Shown: piece by piece, positions 45,312 to 54,640 of the stretch | Layout: each line of letters begins with the position of its first letter | Position numbering within the stretch: the first letter of the stretch is position 1 | Source of the DNA: Pseudomonas sp. CBZ-4 | GTDB lineage: Bacteria; Pseudomonadota; Gammaproteobacteria; Pseudomonadales; Pseudomonadaceae | Length of the DNA stretch: 64,000 nucleotides | Assembly: GCF_000346755.1 (NCBI RefSeq) | Contig: NZ_ANNV01000098.1 | Coordinates: 1 to 64,000 of the forward strand | Reading direction: 5' to 3' | The notes under the pieces: generated by a model | What the model was told of the DNA's origin: nothing | The model's input: only the letters and a program-made list of their open reading frames with translations | Databases searched by the model: none | Translations under genes and position numbers: made by a program

Positions 45312-46616
45312 ATGACTAGCCCTACCAGGCCCGACGCTGCCCGCTCGAAAGTTGGCGCGGTATTTCGCGTTACTTCGGGCAACTTCCTCGAACAGTTCGA
45401 CTTCTTCCTGTTCGGTTTCTACGCCACCTACATCGCTGCCGCGTTCTTCCCCGCCGCTAATGAGTTTGCGTCATTAATGATGACCTTCGCCGTGTTCGGC
45501 GCGGGCTTCCTGATGCGTCCGCTGGGCGCGATCATTCTGGGTGCCTACATCGATGACGTCGGCCGCCGCAAAGGGTTGATCGTGACCCTGTCGATCATGG
45601 CCAGCGGTACGCTGCTGATCGTGCTGGTGCCGGGTTATCACACCATTGGCTTGTGGGCCCCGCTGCTGGTGCTGCTGGGCCGCCTGCTGCAAGGCTTCTC
45701 GGCCGGTGCGGAACTCGGCGGTGTGTCGGTGTACCTGGCGGAAATGGCCACCCCGGGCCGCAAAGGCTTCTACACCAGCTGGCAATCGGGCAGCCAACAG
45801 ATCTCCATCGTGGTCGCCGCCGCGCTGGGTTATGGCTTGAACGTGTGGATGGAACCGGCCGTGGTGGCCGATTGGGGCTGGCGCATTCCGTTTGCCGTCG
45901 GTTGCGTGATCATTCCGTTTATCTTTGTGCTGCGCCGCAACCTGCAGGAAACCGAAGAGTTCGCCAACCGCAAGCATCGCCCGACCATGCGCGAAGTGCT
46001 GGCCACCCTGGTGACGAACTGGACCGTGGTCATCGGCGGCATGCTCATGGTGGCGATGACCACCACCGCGTTCTACCTGATCACCGTGTACGCGCCGACC
46101 TTCGGCAAGACCGTGCTGCAACTGAGTACCTCCGATGCGTTGCTGGTGACGTTGCTGGTGGCCGTGTCGAACTTTGTCTGGCTGCCCATCGGCGGCACCC
46201 TGAGCGACCGTTTCGGCCGCAAGCCGGTGCTGATCGCCATGACCACGCTGACTGTTCTGACGGCTTATCCAGCGCTGTCCTACGTGGTCAACGCGCCCAG
46301 CTTTGCCCATATGCTGGAGACCCTGCTGTGGTTCTCCTTCCTCTATGGCATGTACAACGGCGCGATGATCCCGGCGCTCACCGAGATCATGCCGGTGGAA
46401 GTGCGGGTGGCGGGTTTCTCCCTGGCCTATAGCCTGGCGACCGCGATCTTTGGCGGCTTCACCCCGGCGATCTCCACCTGGTTCATCCACATCACCGCAG
46501 ACAAGGCCTCGCCGGCCTACTGGATGATGTTCGCGGCAGCCTGCGCCCTGTGCTCGACCCTGGCGTTGTATCGCCGCGCCAACACGCGCGGGCAGGTGAT
46601 GCAGGAGGCTTCGTAA
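45312..46616 (+). CDS. MHS-family symporter (citrate/tricarballylate type)
   Basis: A 434-aa 12-helix MFS protein of the metabolite:H+ symporter subfamily. [23 protein letters not shown] at the start, DDVGRRKGL after helix 2, and the long loop [15 protein letters not shown] are characteristic of citrate-proton symporters and TcuC. Its stop overlaps by one base the start of a periplasmic binding protein. A divergent-facing LysR gene converges on the pair. Tricarboxylate uptake is inferred. Confidence 0.88.
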   Translation: MTSPTRPDAARSKVGAVFRVTSGNFLEQFDFFLFGFYATYIAAAFFPAANEFASLMMTFAVFGAGFLMRPLGAIILGAYIDDVGRRKGLIVTLSIMASGTLLIVLVPGYHTIGLWAPLLVLLGRLLQGFSAGAELGGVSVYLAEMATPGRKGFYTSWQSGSQQISIVVAAALGYGLNVWMEPAVVADWGWRIPFAVGCVIIPFIFVLRRNLQETEEFANRKHRPTMREVLATLVTNWTVVIGGMLMVAMTTTAFYLITVYAPTFGKTVLQLSTSDALLVTLLVAVSNFVWLPIGGTLSDRFGRKPVLIAMTTLTVLTAYPALSYVVNAPSFAHMLETLLWFSFLYGMYNGAMIPALTEIMPVEVRVAGFSLAYSLATAIFGGFTPAISTWFIHITADKASPAYWMMFAAACALCSTLALYRRANTRGQVMQEAS

Positions 46617-47368
46617 TGAAGCTTATGCCCCTGATGGCCCTGGCTTTCGGCGCGCTGGCGCTGACGGCCCAGGCCGAAGAGCTCAAGGTGATGACCTCCG
46701 GCGGCTTCACCGCTGCCTATAAACTGCTGGGCCCGCAGTATGCCCAGCAGAGTGGCGACACCTTGGACACCATCCTCGGCCCGTCGATGGGCAAGGCGCC
46801 GGAAGCGATTCCCAACCGCCTGGCCCGTGGCGAACATGCGGACGTGGTGATCATGGTCGGCTATGCCCTCGATGAGTTGATCAAACAAGGCAAGGTTGAC
46901 AAGGCCTCCCGCGTGGAACTGGCGGACTCGCGCATCGGCCTGGTGGTGAAGGCCGGCGCGGCCAAACCGGCGATCGGCACCGATGCCGAACTCAAGGCCG
47001 TGCTCAGCCAGGCCAAGTCGGTGGCGTATTCCGACAGCGCCAGCGGCGTGTATGTGCAGAAGGAGTTGTTCCACAAACTCGGCATGCCGGCCAAGGGCAA
47101 CATGATCGAACGCATCCCGGTGGCCTCCGTGGTGGCCAAGGGGGACTACGAAGTCGGTCTGCAACAGGTCGCGGAATTGTTACCGGTGCCGGGGGTGACT
47201 TACGTCGGCAAGATCCCGGAAGACGTGCAATCGGTGACGCGTTTTGCGGCGGGCATTCCGGTGAATGCCGAACATCCGGCCGAGGCCAAGGCGCTGCTGC
47301 AATTCCTCGCCTCGCCCGCAGCACAACCGGTGGTGCAGTCCACCGGGCTGGACTCGGTGTCACGCTGA
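46616..47368 (+). CDS. Periplasmic substrate-binding protein (ModA-like)
   Basis: A 250-aa class II periplasmic binding protein with a signal peptide ([22 protein letters not shown]). VMTSGGFTAAYKLLGP and RGEHADVVIMVGYALDELI resemble the molybdate-binding ModA family. There is no ABC permease or ATPase; instead it is translationally coupled (TAATG) to the MHS symporter upstream. GGAGG precedes the start. A scavenging or sensing role is possible. Confidence 0.82.
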   Translation: MKLMPLMALAFGALALTAQAEELKVMTSGGFTAAYKLLGPQYAQQSGDTLDTILGPSMGKAPEAIPNRLARGEHADVVIMVGYALDELIKQGKVDKASRVELADSRIGLVVKAGAAKPAIGTDAELKAVLSQAKSVAYSDSASGVYVQKELFHKLGMPAKGNMIERIPVASVVAKGDYEVGLQQVAELLPVPGVTYVGKIPEDVQSVTRFAAGIPVNAEHPAEAKALLQFLASPAAQPVVQSTGLDSVSR

Positions 47369-48262
47369 CCGAAACGGCATCTCCCGCACCAACCGCTCCA
47401 ACTCCAGCGCCGCCGGTGGCAATGTCCGCCCGCGGCGTTTGATCAAGCCCACATTGCGCATCACCTGCGGCTCCACCAGCGGCACGCTGACCAGAATCGG
47501 ATGCTCGTTCGCCGGCATGGCAATCGATGGCACCATCGCCACCCCAAGCCCCGCCTCCACCAGGCCGATCATGGTGGTCACGTGGTGCGTCTCGCAGATG
47601 CTCGGCTTTTTCACCCGCACGCCACGCAGCGCCTGATCCAGCAGGAAACGGTTGCCGGAGGTCTTGTCCACGGTGATGTAGTCGTGCTCGTAGGCTTCGG
47701 CCCACGGCACGCTCTCGCGCCCCGCCAGCGGATGATCGCGACGACAGGCCAGCACATAGCGCTCCTGCAACAGCAACTCGAACTCCACTTCGTCGGCCAG
47801 GCTGCCGCTGAAACTCACGCCGAAATCCGCCTCGCCACTTTCCACCGCATTGCACACCTCGCCGGCACTGGCATCCAGCACACGCAGGCGAATCTTCGGA
47901 TACAGCTTGTGGAATTCGGAGATCACGTGGGGCATGAAGTAGTACGCGGTAGACGGCACACAGGCGATGGTGACGTTGCCCATGCGCGTCGAGGCCACGT
48001 TGCTGATGCCCATCAGCGCGATGTCGAGGTCGTCGAGCATGCGCTCCACCTGCGGCAGGAACGCGCGCCCGACCATGGTCAGGCTGACTCGCCGCGTGGT
48101 GCGTTCGAACAGCTTGACGTCGAGGGCGGACTCCAGTTTTTCGATGCGCCGGCTGAGGGCTGGCTGCGAAATCCGGATAGCCTCGGCGGCGCCGCGAAAA
48201 CTGCCCTTGTCCACCACGGCGCGAAAGGCTTGGAGATCGTTGAGGTCGAAGTTGATGATCAC
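47360..48262 (-). CDS. LysR-family regulator (TcuR-like position)
   Basis: A 300-aa LysR regulator: helix-turn-helix SFRGAAEAIRISQPALSRRIEKLES and an effector domain starting near MGNVTIACVPSTAYYFMPHVI. It is convergent with the symporter/binding-protein pair, overlapping the latter's 3' end by nine bases. It may control that pair or the divergent beta-propeller gene. The symporter context is reminiscent of TcuR, but similarity cannot be scored here. Confidence 0.88.
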   Translation of the reverse strand: MIINFDLNDLQAFRAVVDKGSFRGAAEAIRISQPALSRRIEKLESALDVKLFERTTRRVSLTMVGRAFLPQVERMLDDLDIALMGISNVASTRMGNVTIACVPSTAYYFMPHVISEFHKLYPKIRLRVLDASAGEVCNAVESGEADFGVSFSGSLADEVEFELLLQERYVLACRRDHPLAGRESVPWAEAYEHDYITVDKTSGNRFLLDQALRGVRVKKPSICETHHVTTMIGLVEAGLGVAMVPSIAMPANEHPILVSVPLVEPQVMRNVGLIKRRGRTLPPAALELERLVREMPFRSA

Positions 48263-48391
48263 GAGGAGGGGCCAGTGAGGTCGATTTGCCGGACAGTATC
48301 GTACGAATATCCCGACAACAGGCCTACGCGCATTTAAAAAAACCCCTCACCTGCGTAGTCTGCATGCCGAATCCAATTGACTGAGCGATCA

Positions 48392-49261
48392 ATGACCACC
48401 GCATCCAATAACAAAAACCCATTGCGTCTCTGGCGACGCGGGGCCTGTCTTGCAGGTGCTCCAGTGATCGCCGCCCTCGGTTTCTTCGCCTGGCAAAGCT
48501 TCTACCCCGTGAGTGCGGCGGCCGGTTGGAACGTGCAAGTGGTACATCGCGACGTGGCGAAAGCGGCATCGCTGATGCCGTTGTCGGACGGTTCGCTGGT
48601 GGTCAGCCAGGAACTCGACAAAGGCAAGGGCAGCATCGTGCGCATCCACCCCGACGGCTCGCGTGAGGTGGTGGTGGCCAACCTGTCGAAACCCGACGGC
48701 ATGGTGCCAACCCGTGGCGGTTGGTTATTCAGCCAGGAGTCCGCCGACTTGCCCGTCAGCTTCTACAAGGACGGCGTGGTCACCGAACTGTTCAAGGGTG
48801 ACAGCGTGCAAGGCTTGTGGGTTGAGGGCGATGACCTCTATGCCATCGAAGACCGCAAGCCGGCCGGGCGCCTGCTGCGCTACCGCTGGAGCGACCAATC
48901 GCTGACCGTAGTGCGCGACCAGGTGCAGGAAGGCGAAGCCATCGTGCGCTGCACGGACGGGCGCCTGCTCTACAACGAGAAGAGCAAGGGCGTGGTGCGT
49001 GAACTGACTGCCGACGGCAGCGACCCGGTGGTGCTGAGCAACTTGAACCAGCCGACCTTCCTGATGTGCGACGAGCGCGGGCTGTGGATCAACGAAGATG
49101 CCACGCACCGGGCGCGGTTGCTGCTGATTGATAAGCAGGGGCGCCAGCAGACCATTCTGTCGTTCCTCAAAGCCCCCCAGTCGATTGTGCCGAGCGGGCG
49201 TGGGACGTATCTGGTGGCCGAGGGTGGCAGAAGTCGGGTGTTGGAGCTGACGCCTGAGTAG
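48392..49261 (+). CDS. Exported six-bladed beta-propeller-like protein
   Basis: A 289-aa protein with a hydrophobic N-terminal anchor or signal (residues 18-37, ACLAGAPVIAALGFFAWQSF) and repeated strand blocks such as ASLMPLSDGSLVVSQE, GLWVEGDDLYAIED and QPTFLMCDERGLWINED. These resemble SMP-30/gluconolactonase-type propeller repeats. Catalytic residues cannot be assigned. It is divergent from the LysR gene. ATG at 48392 preferred; a TTG further up is unlikely. Confidence 0.7.
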   Translation: MTTASNNKNPLRLWRRGACLAGAPVIAALGFFAWQSFYPVSAAAGWNVQVVHRDVAKAASLMPLSDGSLVVSQELDKGKGSIVRIHPDGSREVVVANLSKPDGMVPTRGGWLFSQESADLPVSFYKDGVVTELFKGDSVQGLWVEGDDLYAIEDRKPAGRLLRYRWSDQSLTVVRDQVQEGEAIVRCTDGRLLYNEKSKGVVRELTADGSDPVVLSNLNQPTFLMCDERGLWINEDATHRARLLLIDKQGRQQTILSFLKAPQSIVPSGRGTYLVAEGGRSRVLELTPE

Positions 49262-49446
49262 CGTCTATCCCGACGCAGATCACGGCGGCTGACATTGCGA
49301 CGCTGGCTAGGTGTCAGCGTTTCGCTGGCGCAAGTGGGAAACGAGTAGTCATAAATATCAATAAGTTATTTGTGCTACTCACGAGCACAACACCGGCGAA
49401 CGACAATACTGAGAACGTCGAAAACTTCCCCCCAAGTCGGTTTGAA

Positions 49447-49749
49447 ATGGAAAAAACTCTACTCGCCTTTGTAGTGATCACCTGCCTGGCTGGCTGTGTC
49501 GGTGCCCAACTTTCAGTCCCCGATGAAAAAAACGAAGCCGTTCCAGGTCACCGGGAATCATCCGCGAAAGAAACCGAACGCGAATGGTGTGGCATGACCC
49601 TTTGGGTTGGGTTGCCACTGCCGTTGAAACTGCCCGTTTGCCAGTCACGACCGCCTCCGTCCTACCTGTACGCATGCGGCCCTTTCATGTTCCTGGGGCC
49701 GATCATGCATAGCTACGAGGGAAATTTCTTCTGTGGAAAATTTCTTTGA
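49447..49749 (+). CDS. Small putative lipoprotein
   Basis: A 100-aa protein with a lipoprotein signal: MEKTLLAFVVITCLAGC, lipidated Cys17 in LAGC. The mature part has four further cysteines (EREWCGM, LPVCQSR, YACGPF and FFCGKF) and many prolines. I recognise no family. The DNA around it is more AT-rich than its neighbours. It stands alone upstream of the HigBA-like pair. Confidence 0.72.
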   Translation: MEKTLLAFVVITCLAGCVGAQLSVPDEKNEAVPGHRESSAKETEREWCGMTLWVGLPLPLKLPVCQSRPPPSYLYACGPFMFLGPIMHSYEGNFFCGKFL

Positions 49750-49828
49750 TAGCTACAGGCGACAAGAAAAAAATGGTTGTACTAGCCCCCCGCTTGCACA
49801 AGTCCCATCGCGGGACTAGGATCCTCCC

Positions 49829-50131
49829 ATGAGAATTATCGCGATCAGCCAACTCAAGGCGTTTTGGCAGAAGTACCCTGATTCTGAACAGACACTACTC
49901 GCCTGGATAGACGAAGCAAAAAACGCCGACTGGTCCAACCCGACAGAGATCAAGGAGCAGTTTCGAAACGTCAGCATTCTCAAGAGCCGAAGGGTCGTCT
50001 TCAATATCAAAGGCAACGATTACCGGCTCGTGGTCGCTGTGGCTTACCGCTACGGCGCTCTCTATATCAAGTTTGTCGGCACGCATAAGCAGTACGACAC
50101 GATAGACGCCGATACCGTTGAAACGGAGTAA
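49829..50131 (+). CDS. higB: HigB-like toxin (RelE superfamily mRNA interferase)
   Basis: A 100-aa protein of the HigB toxin family: MRIIAISQLKAFWQKYPDSEQ, WSNPTEIKEQFRNVSIL and NDYRLVVAVAYRYGALYIKFVGTH are typical blocks, the latter with the basic and His residues of the RNase site. In this family the toxin gene precedes the antitoxin gene, and here the HTH antitoxin starts three bases after the stop. Confidence 0.88.
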   Translation: MRIIAISQLKAFWQKYPDSEQTLLAWIDEAKNADWSNPTEIKEQFRNVSILKSRRVVFNIKGNDYRLVVAVAYRYGALYIKFVGTHKQYDTIDADTVETE

Positions 50132-50134
50132 CCC

Positions 50135-50512
50135 ATGAATATCCGACCTATCCACACTGAGCAGGACTACAAAGACGCGCTCAAGTCTGTTTCCCCGCTA
50201 TTCGACAATGAGCCCGAACCCGGCACGCCGGAAGGTGATTATTTTGATGTGATGATCACCTTGATCGAGGCCTATGAAGCGAAGCACTTCCCCGTGGACC
50301 TGCCTAATCCGGTCGATGCCATTCGTTTCAGAATGGAACAGTCCGGGCTATCGGCAGCCGATCTAGTGCCTGCGATTGGTCGCCAAAATCGGGTTTATGA
50401 GGTGCTGAATGGCAAACGAGCGCTGACATTGCCAATGATCTGGAAGCTGCATGAAATGTTTGGAATTCCTGCCGAAAGTCTGATCAAGCCGGTAAAACAC
50501 GTCCCAGGTTAG
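50135..50512 (+). CDS. higA: HigA-like antitoxin
   Basis: A 125-aa antitoxin. C-terminal helix-turn-helix (MEQSGLSAADLVPAIGRQNRVYEVLNGKR, about residues 68-97) for promoter and toxin-complex binding; the N-terminal half carries the toxin-neutralising part (FDVMITLIEAYEAKHFPVD). Toxin gene lies directly upstream, three bases away; the pair forms one unit. Confidence 0.88.
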   Translation: MNIRPIHTEQDYKDALKSVSPLFDNEPEPGTPEGDYFDVMITLIEAYEAKHFPVDLPNPVDAIRFRMEQSGLSAADLVPAIGRQNRVYEVLNGKRALTLPMIWKLHEMFGIPAESLIKPVKHVPG

Positions 50513-50688
50513 ATGTGAAAACGATGCCCCCGGTTTGTATTGGGTCAAGTCCCCTCCCCAATTACCCATCCAACAATTGGCGCACTTTGCAAGTCAACTG
50601 GCCCCCTCTTGCTAGTGTAGAAGCCCCCTCCATCGACCATCCTTCGTGCGCTGGCTAACTCAAGCGTCCCCCACGAAGAGGTGTTCAC

Positions 50689-51510
50689 ATGTCCAAGATC
50701 TGGTTTATCACCGGCAGTTCCCGTGGCCTTGGCCGCGCCATTACCGAGGCGGCGTTGCGCGACGGTGATCGCGTGGTTGCCACTGCGCGCAATCTGCGCC
50801 AACTCGATGATTTGGTAGCCGAGTACGGCACGGCGATTTTCCCCGTGCAATTGGACGTGACCGACAACCAACAGGTCTTGCACGCTGTCGACGCTGCGGT
50901 GTCACGTTTCGGCCGCCTGGATGTGGTGGTCAACAACGCAGGCTATGGCGATTTAGCGTCGGTTGAAGATGTGACGCTGGATGATTTCAAGGCGCAGATC
51001 GATACCAACCTGTATGGCGTGGTACACGTGACCAAGGCCGTGGTGCCAGTATTGCGCGCCCAGGGCAGTGGGCACATCTTTCAGGTATCGTCCGTGGGCG
51101 GGCGTATTGGCATGGCGGGGCTCGCGGCTTACCAGAGCGCGAAGTGGGCCGTCAGCGGTTTTTCGACCGTGCTGGCGCAAGAGGTAAGCCCGCTGGGGGT
51201 TCAAGTGACGGTGTTGGAGCCGGGCGGCATGCGCACAGACTGGGCAGGTTCGTCCATGACCATCCGACCGATCAGCGAGCCTTACCAGCAAAGCGTCGGC
51301 TTCCTGGTTGACCTGCTCAACTCCCCTGGCATTTTACCGACCAGCCCGGCGCGGGTTGCCGAGATCGTGATTGAATTGGCGCTGAGCAAAGACGCCCCGC
51401 TGCGCCTGCTGATCGGCAGCGATGCCGTGCACTACGCCGCCATAGCGGCGGAAGACTTGGCCGCCTCCGACGAAAAATGGCGTGACCTCAGCGTGTCAGC
51501 CTCTGACTGA
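50689..51510 (+). CDS. Short-chain dehydrogenase/reductase
   Basis: A 273-aa classical-type SDR. Cofactor loop TGSSRGLGRA at residues 8-17, NNAGYGD near 85, Ser in VSSVGG near 137 and the catalytic YQSAK near 150. LQVTVLEPGGMRTDW-type C-terminus (QVTVLEPGGMRTDW). Substrate unknown. An AraC regulator gene follows 28 bases downstream on the same strand. Confidence 0.92.
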   Translation: MSKIWFITGSSRGLGRAITEAALRDGDRVVATARNLRQLDDLVAEYGTAIFPVQLDVTDNQQVLHAVDAAVSRFGRLDVVVNNAGYGDLASVEDVTLDDFKAQIDTNLYGVVHVTKAVVPVLRAQGSGHIFQVSSVGGRIGMAGLAAYQSAKWAVSGFSTVLAQEVSPLGVQVTVLEPGGMRTDWAGSSMTIRPISEPYQQSVGFLVDLLNSPGILPTSPARVAEIVIELALSKDAPLRLLIGSDAVHYAAIAAEDLAASDEKWRDLSVSASD

Positions 51511-51538
51511 TTTGATTGTTTGCAACAAAAGGTGACCC

Positions 51539-52564
51539 ATGCCTGACGCACGCCAATCGCGCTTCACTATTTCCGATGTCTTTTGGCAGGCCCTGAAAGC
51601 CATCGACCTCGAACCAGCGATGGTGTTGCGTCAGGCGCGGCTGCCCGGCACGCTCAACTTGCATGCACACAGGGAACGTCGCCAGGTCAGTACCGAGGAG
51701 TTTTTCCGTCTGTGGGAAGCGGTCGCGACGCTCAATGCGAACCCGGCCGCCGCGATCCTGATGGTCACCCAACTGGATAGCGCCACACTGCCACCCTCCA
51801 GTTTTGTGGCATTTATCGCCCGCGATTTTCGCGATGGCTTGCACCGCCTCGCACGCTTCAAACAGCTGTGCACACTTGAACGCTTACAGGTCACAGAAAC
51901 AGGCACCACCTGCACCGTCACTATCGATTGGCTGCGCACCCAAGCCCCGCCTCCTGCGCTATTGATCGACGCGGCATTTGCCACATTCGTCGAGTTGGGC
52001 AGACGAGGCTCCAGGGTGCATATCATCCCGCGCCGTGTCGAACTGGCTCGACCGTACAGCGGCGATAACGCGTTGGCCGATTTTTATGGCTGCACCGTAC
52101 GCTACGGCGCCGAACGCAACGCCCTGATAATTGACGCCGCCGATCTGAACCGCCCCTTCCCCAGTCATAACCCCGAACTGCTCGACATGCTCAATCCGGC
52201 CCTGGTCGCCGCGTTGGCCGAAGCCACCGCGCCGTCCACGATCAGCCTTCAAGTGAAAAGCGCCCTCAAGCGCACCCTTGCCAGTGGCCGCCCGGAAATG
52301 GCCGAGGTGGCGCGGGAAATCGGCATGAGCGAGCGCACCTTGCAACGGCGTATGACCGAAGAAGGCACGAGCTTCCGCCAACTGATGCTGGAGACACGCC
52401 AAGAGATGGTGCGCCACCTGCTCAGTCAACCCTCGGTAGAAATCGACGAGATTGCCTGCCTGCTGGGCTACGAAGACACCAACTCGTTTTATCGCGCGTT
52501 TCGCGCCTGGGAGGGCACGACTCCGGCGCGCTGGCGGGCGGAACACCTCGCGACGCCCCACTGA
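51539..52564 (+). CDS. AraC-family regulator (OruR/ArgR-like layout)
   Basis: A 341-aa AraC-type regulator with the 'Arabinose-binding-like' N-terminal domain (about residues 20-200) and a C-terminal helix-turn-helix pair (EMAEVAREIGMSERTLQRRMTEEG and DEIACLLGYEDTNSFYRAFRAWEG). Inducer unknown. Placement after the SDR gene suggests it regulates that gene or the MFS efflux gene downstream. Confidence 0.9.
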   Translation: MPDARQSRFTISDVFWQALKAIDLEPAMVLRQARLPGTLNLHAHRERRQVSTEEFFRLWEAVATLNANPAAAILMVTQLDSATLPPSSFVAFIARDFRDGLHRLARFKQLCTLERLQVTETGTTCTVTIDWLRTQAPPPALLIDAAFATFVELGRRGSRVHIIPRRVELARPYSGDNALADFYGCTVRYGAERNALIIDAADLNRPFPSHNPELLDMLNPALVAALAEATAPSTISLQVKSALKRTLASGRPEMAEVAREIGMSERTLQRRMTEEGTSFRQLMLETRQEMVRHLLSQPSVEIDEIACLLGYEDTNSFYRAFRAWEGTTPARWRAEHLATPH

Positions 52565-52736
52565 ATCAGCCCGCGCGAACACAAAAGCGCCTGGCCAGAC
52601 GCTTCGCATCGATAGCACTGATGATTACTATCGAAACGAGCGCCTGCTCGATATTCGCAACCGATTCATATAATCCTCGCCTGACTCCCTCCCCTCGCCT
52701 GGCTTCAGGCGACATGCACCCTGGAACCCCGACACC

Positions 52737-53963
52737 ATGCCAAGCGCCAGCCAGGCCCCTAGCGGCCTTCCCGAACATAATCAACAAAGCGTCAAACAGC
52801 AGTGGCTGGCCATTCTCTCGGTGGCCGTGGGCGCCTTCGCCCTGGTCACCAGTGAGTTTCTGCCGGTAGGCGTGCTCAATGACGTCGCCAGCGACCTGGG
52901 CATCAGCGCCGGCCACGCCGGCCTGATGGTGACCCTGCCGGGCATCATGGCTGCCCTCGCCGCGCCTTTGCTGTCGGTGTTTATTGGCACCATGGACCGG
53001 CGATACCTACTGATCAGCCTGACGCTGATCATGATCATTGCCAACTCGGTCGTGGCGTTCGCCAGTGACTTCAACCTGCTGCTGTTCGGACGCGTGCTGC
53101 TGGGCATCAGCATCGGCGGCTTCTGGGCCACGGCGATCGCCCTCAGCGGCCGCCTGGCGCCCAAGGGGGTAGGCGTTGCGAAGGCCACCTCGATCATCAT
53201 GATGGGCGTGACCTTGGCCACCGTGCTGGGCGTACCCGTCGGCACCTGGCTGAGTGGCCTGATGGGCTGGCGCATGACCTTCCTGGTCACCGCATTGGTG
53301 GGCGTGCCTGTGCTGCTGGCACAGGTGTTCCTGCTGCCCCGGCTGACCCCGGAAAAGGCCATTCGCGTCAGCGACCTGCCGGCGTTGTTTATCAACCCAC
53401 AAGCGCGAGTTGGATTGATCGCGGTATTGCTGATCGGCCTGGCGCACTTTGCCGCCTACACCTACGTCGCACCTTTCTTCAAACAGAGCGCCGGGTTCGA
53501 TGGGCCGACGATTGGTTCGCTGTTGCTGCTCTACGGTGTGGCCGGGGTATTCGGTAATATTTTTGCCGGCTTCGCCGCCAACCGCAGCGTGCGCAACACC
53601 TTGCTGCTGGTGGCGCTGATGATTGGCACCAGCACAGCGTTGTTCCCCCACTTCGCCACCGGCATGACCGGCGCCGCAATGCTGATCGCGCTCTGGGGCT
53701 TCGCCTTCGGCGCCTTCCCGGCGTGCGCCAGCATCTGGATGTTTGTCGTCGCGCCCAAGGATGTTGAACGCGGCATGCCACTGTTCGTCGCCCTGTTCCA
53801 GGTGATTATCGCCTTGGGCTCGTTCTTTGGCGGGCGCATCGTCGACCAGATGGGCAGCGCGGTACTGCTGAGCCTGGCCACGGTGTTGGTGGGTGCGGGG
53901 TTTGTGACGGTGCTGGTGTTGGGGCGCAAGGTGAGTAATAGCTTGGTGGCTCAGCCGGCCTAA
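52737..53963 (+). CDS. MFS efflux transporter (DHA1, NepI/PbuE-like)
   Basis: A 408-aa 12-helix transporter. SEFLPVGVLNDVASDLGIS (motif D1-like) and GRVLLGISIGGFWATAIAL place it in the DHA1 drug:H+ antiporter family, near purine-nucleoside efflux members. Followed by an intrinsic terminator. The start is the ATG at 52737 with a weak GAACCCC upstream; substrate unknown. Confidence 0.88.
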   Translation: MPSASQAPSGLPEHNQQSVKQQWLAILSVAVGAFALVTSEFLPVGVLNDVASDLGISAGHAGLMVTLPGIMAALAAPLLSVFIGTMDRRYLLISLTLIMIIANSVVAFASDFNLLLFGRVLLGISIGGFWATAIALSGRLAPKGVGVAKATSIIMMGVTLATVLGVPVGTWLSGLMGWRMTFLVTALVGVPVLLAQVFLLPRLTPEKAIRVSDLPALFINPQARVGLIAVLLIGLAHFAAYTYVAPFFKQSAGFDGPTIGSLLLLYGVAGVFGNIFAGFAANRSVRNTLLLVALMIGTSTALFPHFATGMTGAAMLIALWGFAFGAFPACASIWMFVVAPKDVERGMPLFVALFQVIIALGSFFGGRIVDQMGSAVLLSLATVLVGAGFVTVLVLGRKVSNSLVAQPA

Positions 53964-53981
53964 GCAGAACGTTACCGTCCA

Positions 53982-54018
53982 AAAAAGCCTGCTGAGCATT
54001 GAGCCCAGCAGGCTTTTT
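53982..54018. terminator. Bidirectional intrinsic terminator
   Basis: AAAAAGCCTGCTG/CAGCAGGCTTTTT, 13-base perfect stem with an 11-base loop and terminal A/T runs, 18 bases after the MFS stop. Confidence 0.9.
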
Positions 54019-54166
54019 CAGTTTTAGGCCGGAGCATCATTTCGGCAATCGCAGTTTCGGCAAATCATTCGTAATGAGCCCTCACACAATGGAACGTGTA
54101 AGCCCAAGCGCCTGAACTAGCCTTGAAAGAGTCGCCGACGTGGCGACAGGCTGATAAGGAGCTTAT

Positions 54167-54295
54167 ATGCCAACGAAGTATCGTGATGCGGTCACCGGCG
54201 AGTACGTGACAGAGGGTGAAGCAAAGAAAAGACCGAGGGAGACGGTAAGGGAGACGGATAAAAAACCTTCGCCAAAGCCGAAGGATAAGAAGTAG
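54167..54295 (+). CDS. Small basic protein, 42 aa
   Basis: Reads MPTKYRDAVTGEYVTEGEAK and then a lysine/proline-rich tail ending KPKDKK. AAGGAG six to seven bases before the ATG is a strong ribosome site. A conserved-looking short hypothetical of unknown function; nucleic-acid binding through the basic tail is possible but unproven. Confidence 0.65.
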   Translation: MPTKYRDAVTGEYVTEGEAKKRPRETVRETDKKPSPKPKDKK

Positions 54296-54400
54296 GTTTG
54301 CGCGGGAGGCGTGGACGCCATATGCCTGTCGAATCAGACTTGCAACCGTGACAGTCTTGACCCAATGCAATGACAAACGTCATTACACGAGGAGTCTTCC

Positions 54401-54640
54401 ATGGCATCCATAAACATTCGAATCGACGACGACTTAAAAACTCGCGCCTATCTCGAGCTTGAGAGACTCGGCGTCACGCCTTCCGAACTGATGCGCCAGG
54501 CCCTGCAATACGTGGCAGATCGCGGTCAATTGCCTTTCAAGCCGGTCCTCATGACTGAAGACGATGAAGCCTTGATGGCCACCGTGCGGGAACGTTTGGC
54601 ATCCCCCCAACGAGTAAGGGTTTCGATAGATGACCTATAG
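54401..54640 (+). CDS. RelB/DinJ-type antitoxin
   Basis: A 79-aa antitoxin with a ribbon-helix-helix N-terminus (MASINIRIDDDLKTRAYLEL and GVTPSELMRQALQYVA), the DinJ/RelB fold that represses its own promoter. The C-terminal half wraps the toxin. Its end overlaps the toxin gene by 11 bases. GGAG lies eight bases upstream of the ATG. Confidence 0.9.
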   Translation: MASINIRIDDDLKTRAYLELERLGVTPSELMRQALQYVADRGQLPFKPVLMTEDDEALMATVRERLASPQRVRVSIDDL

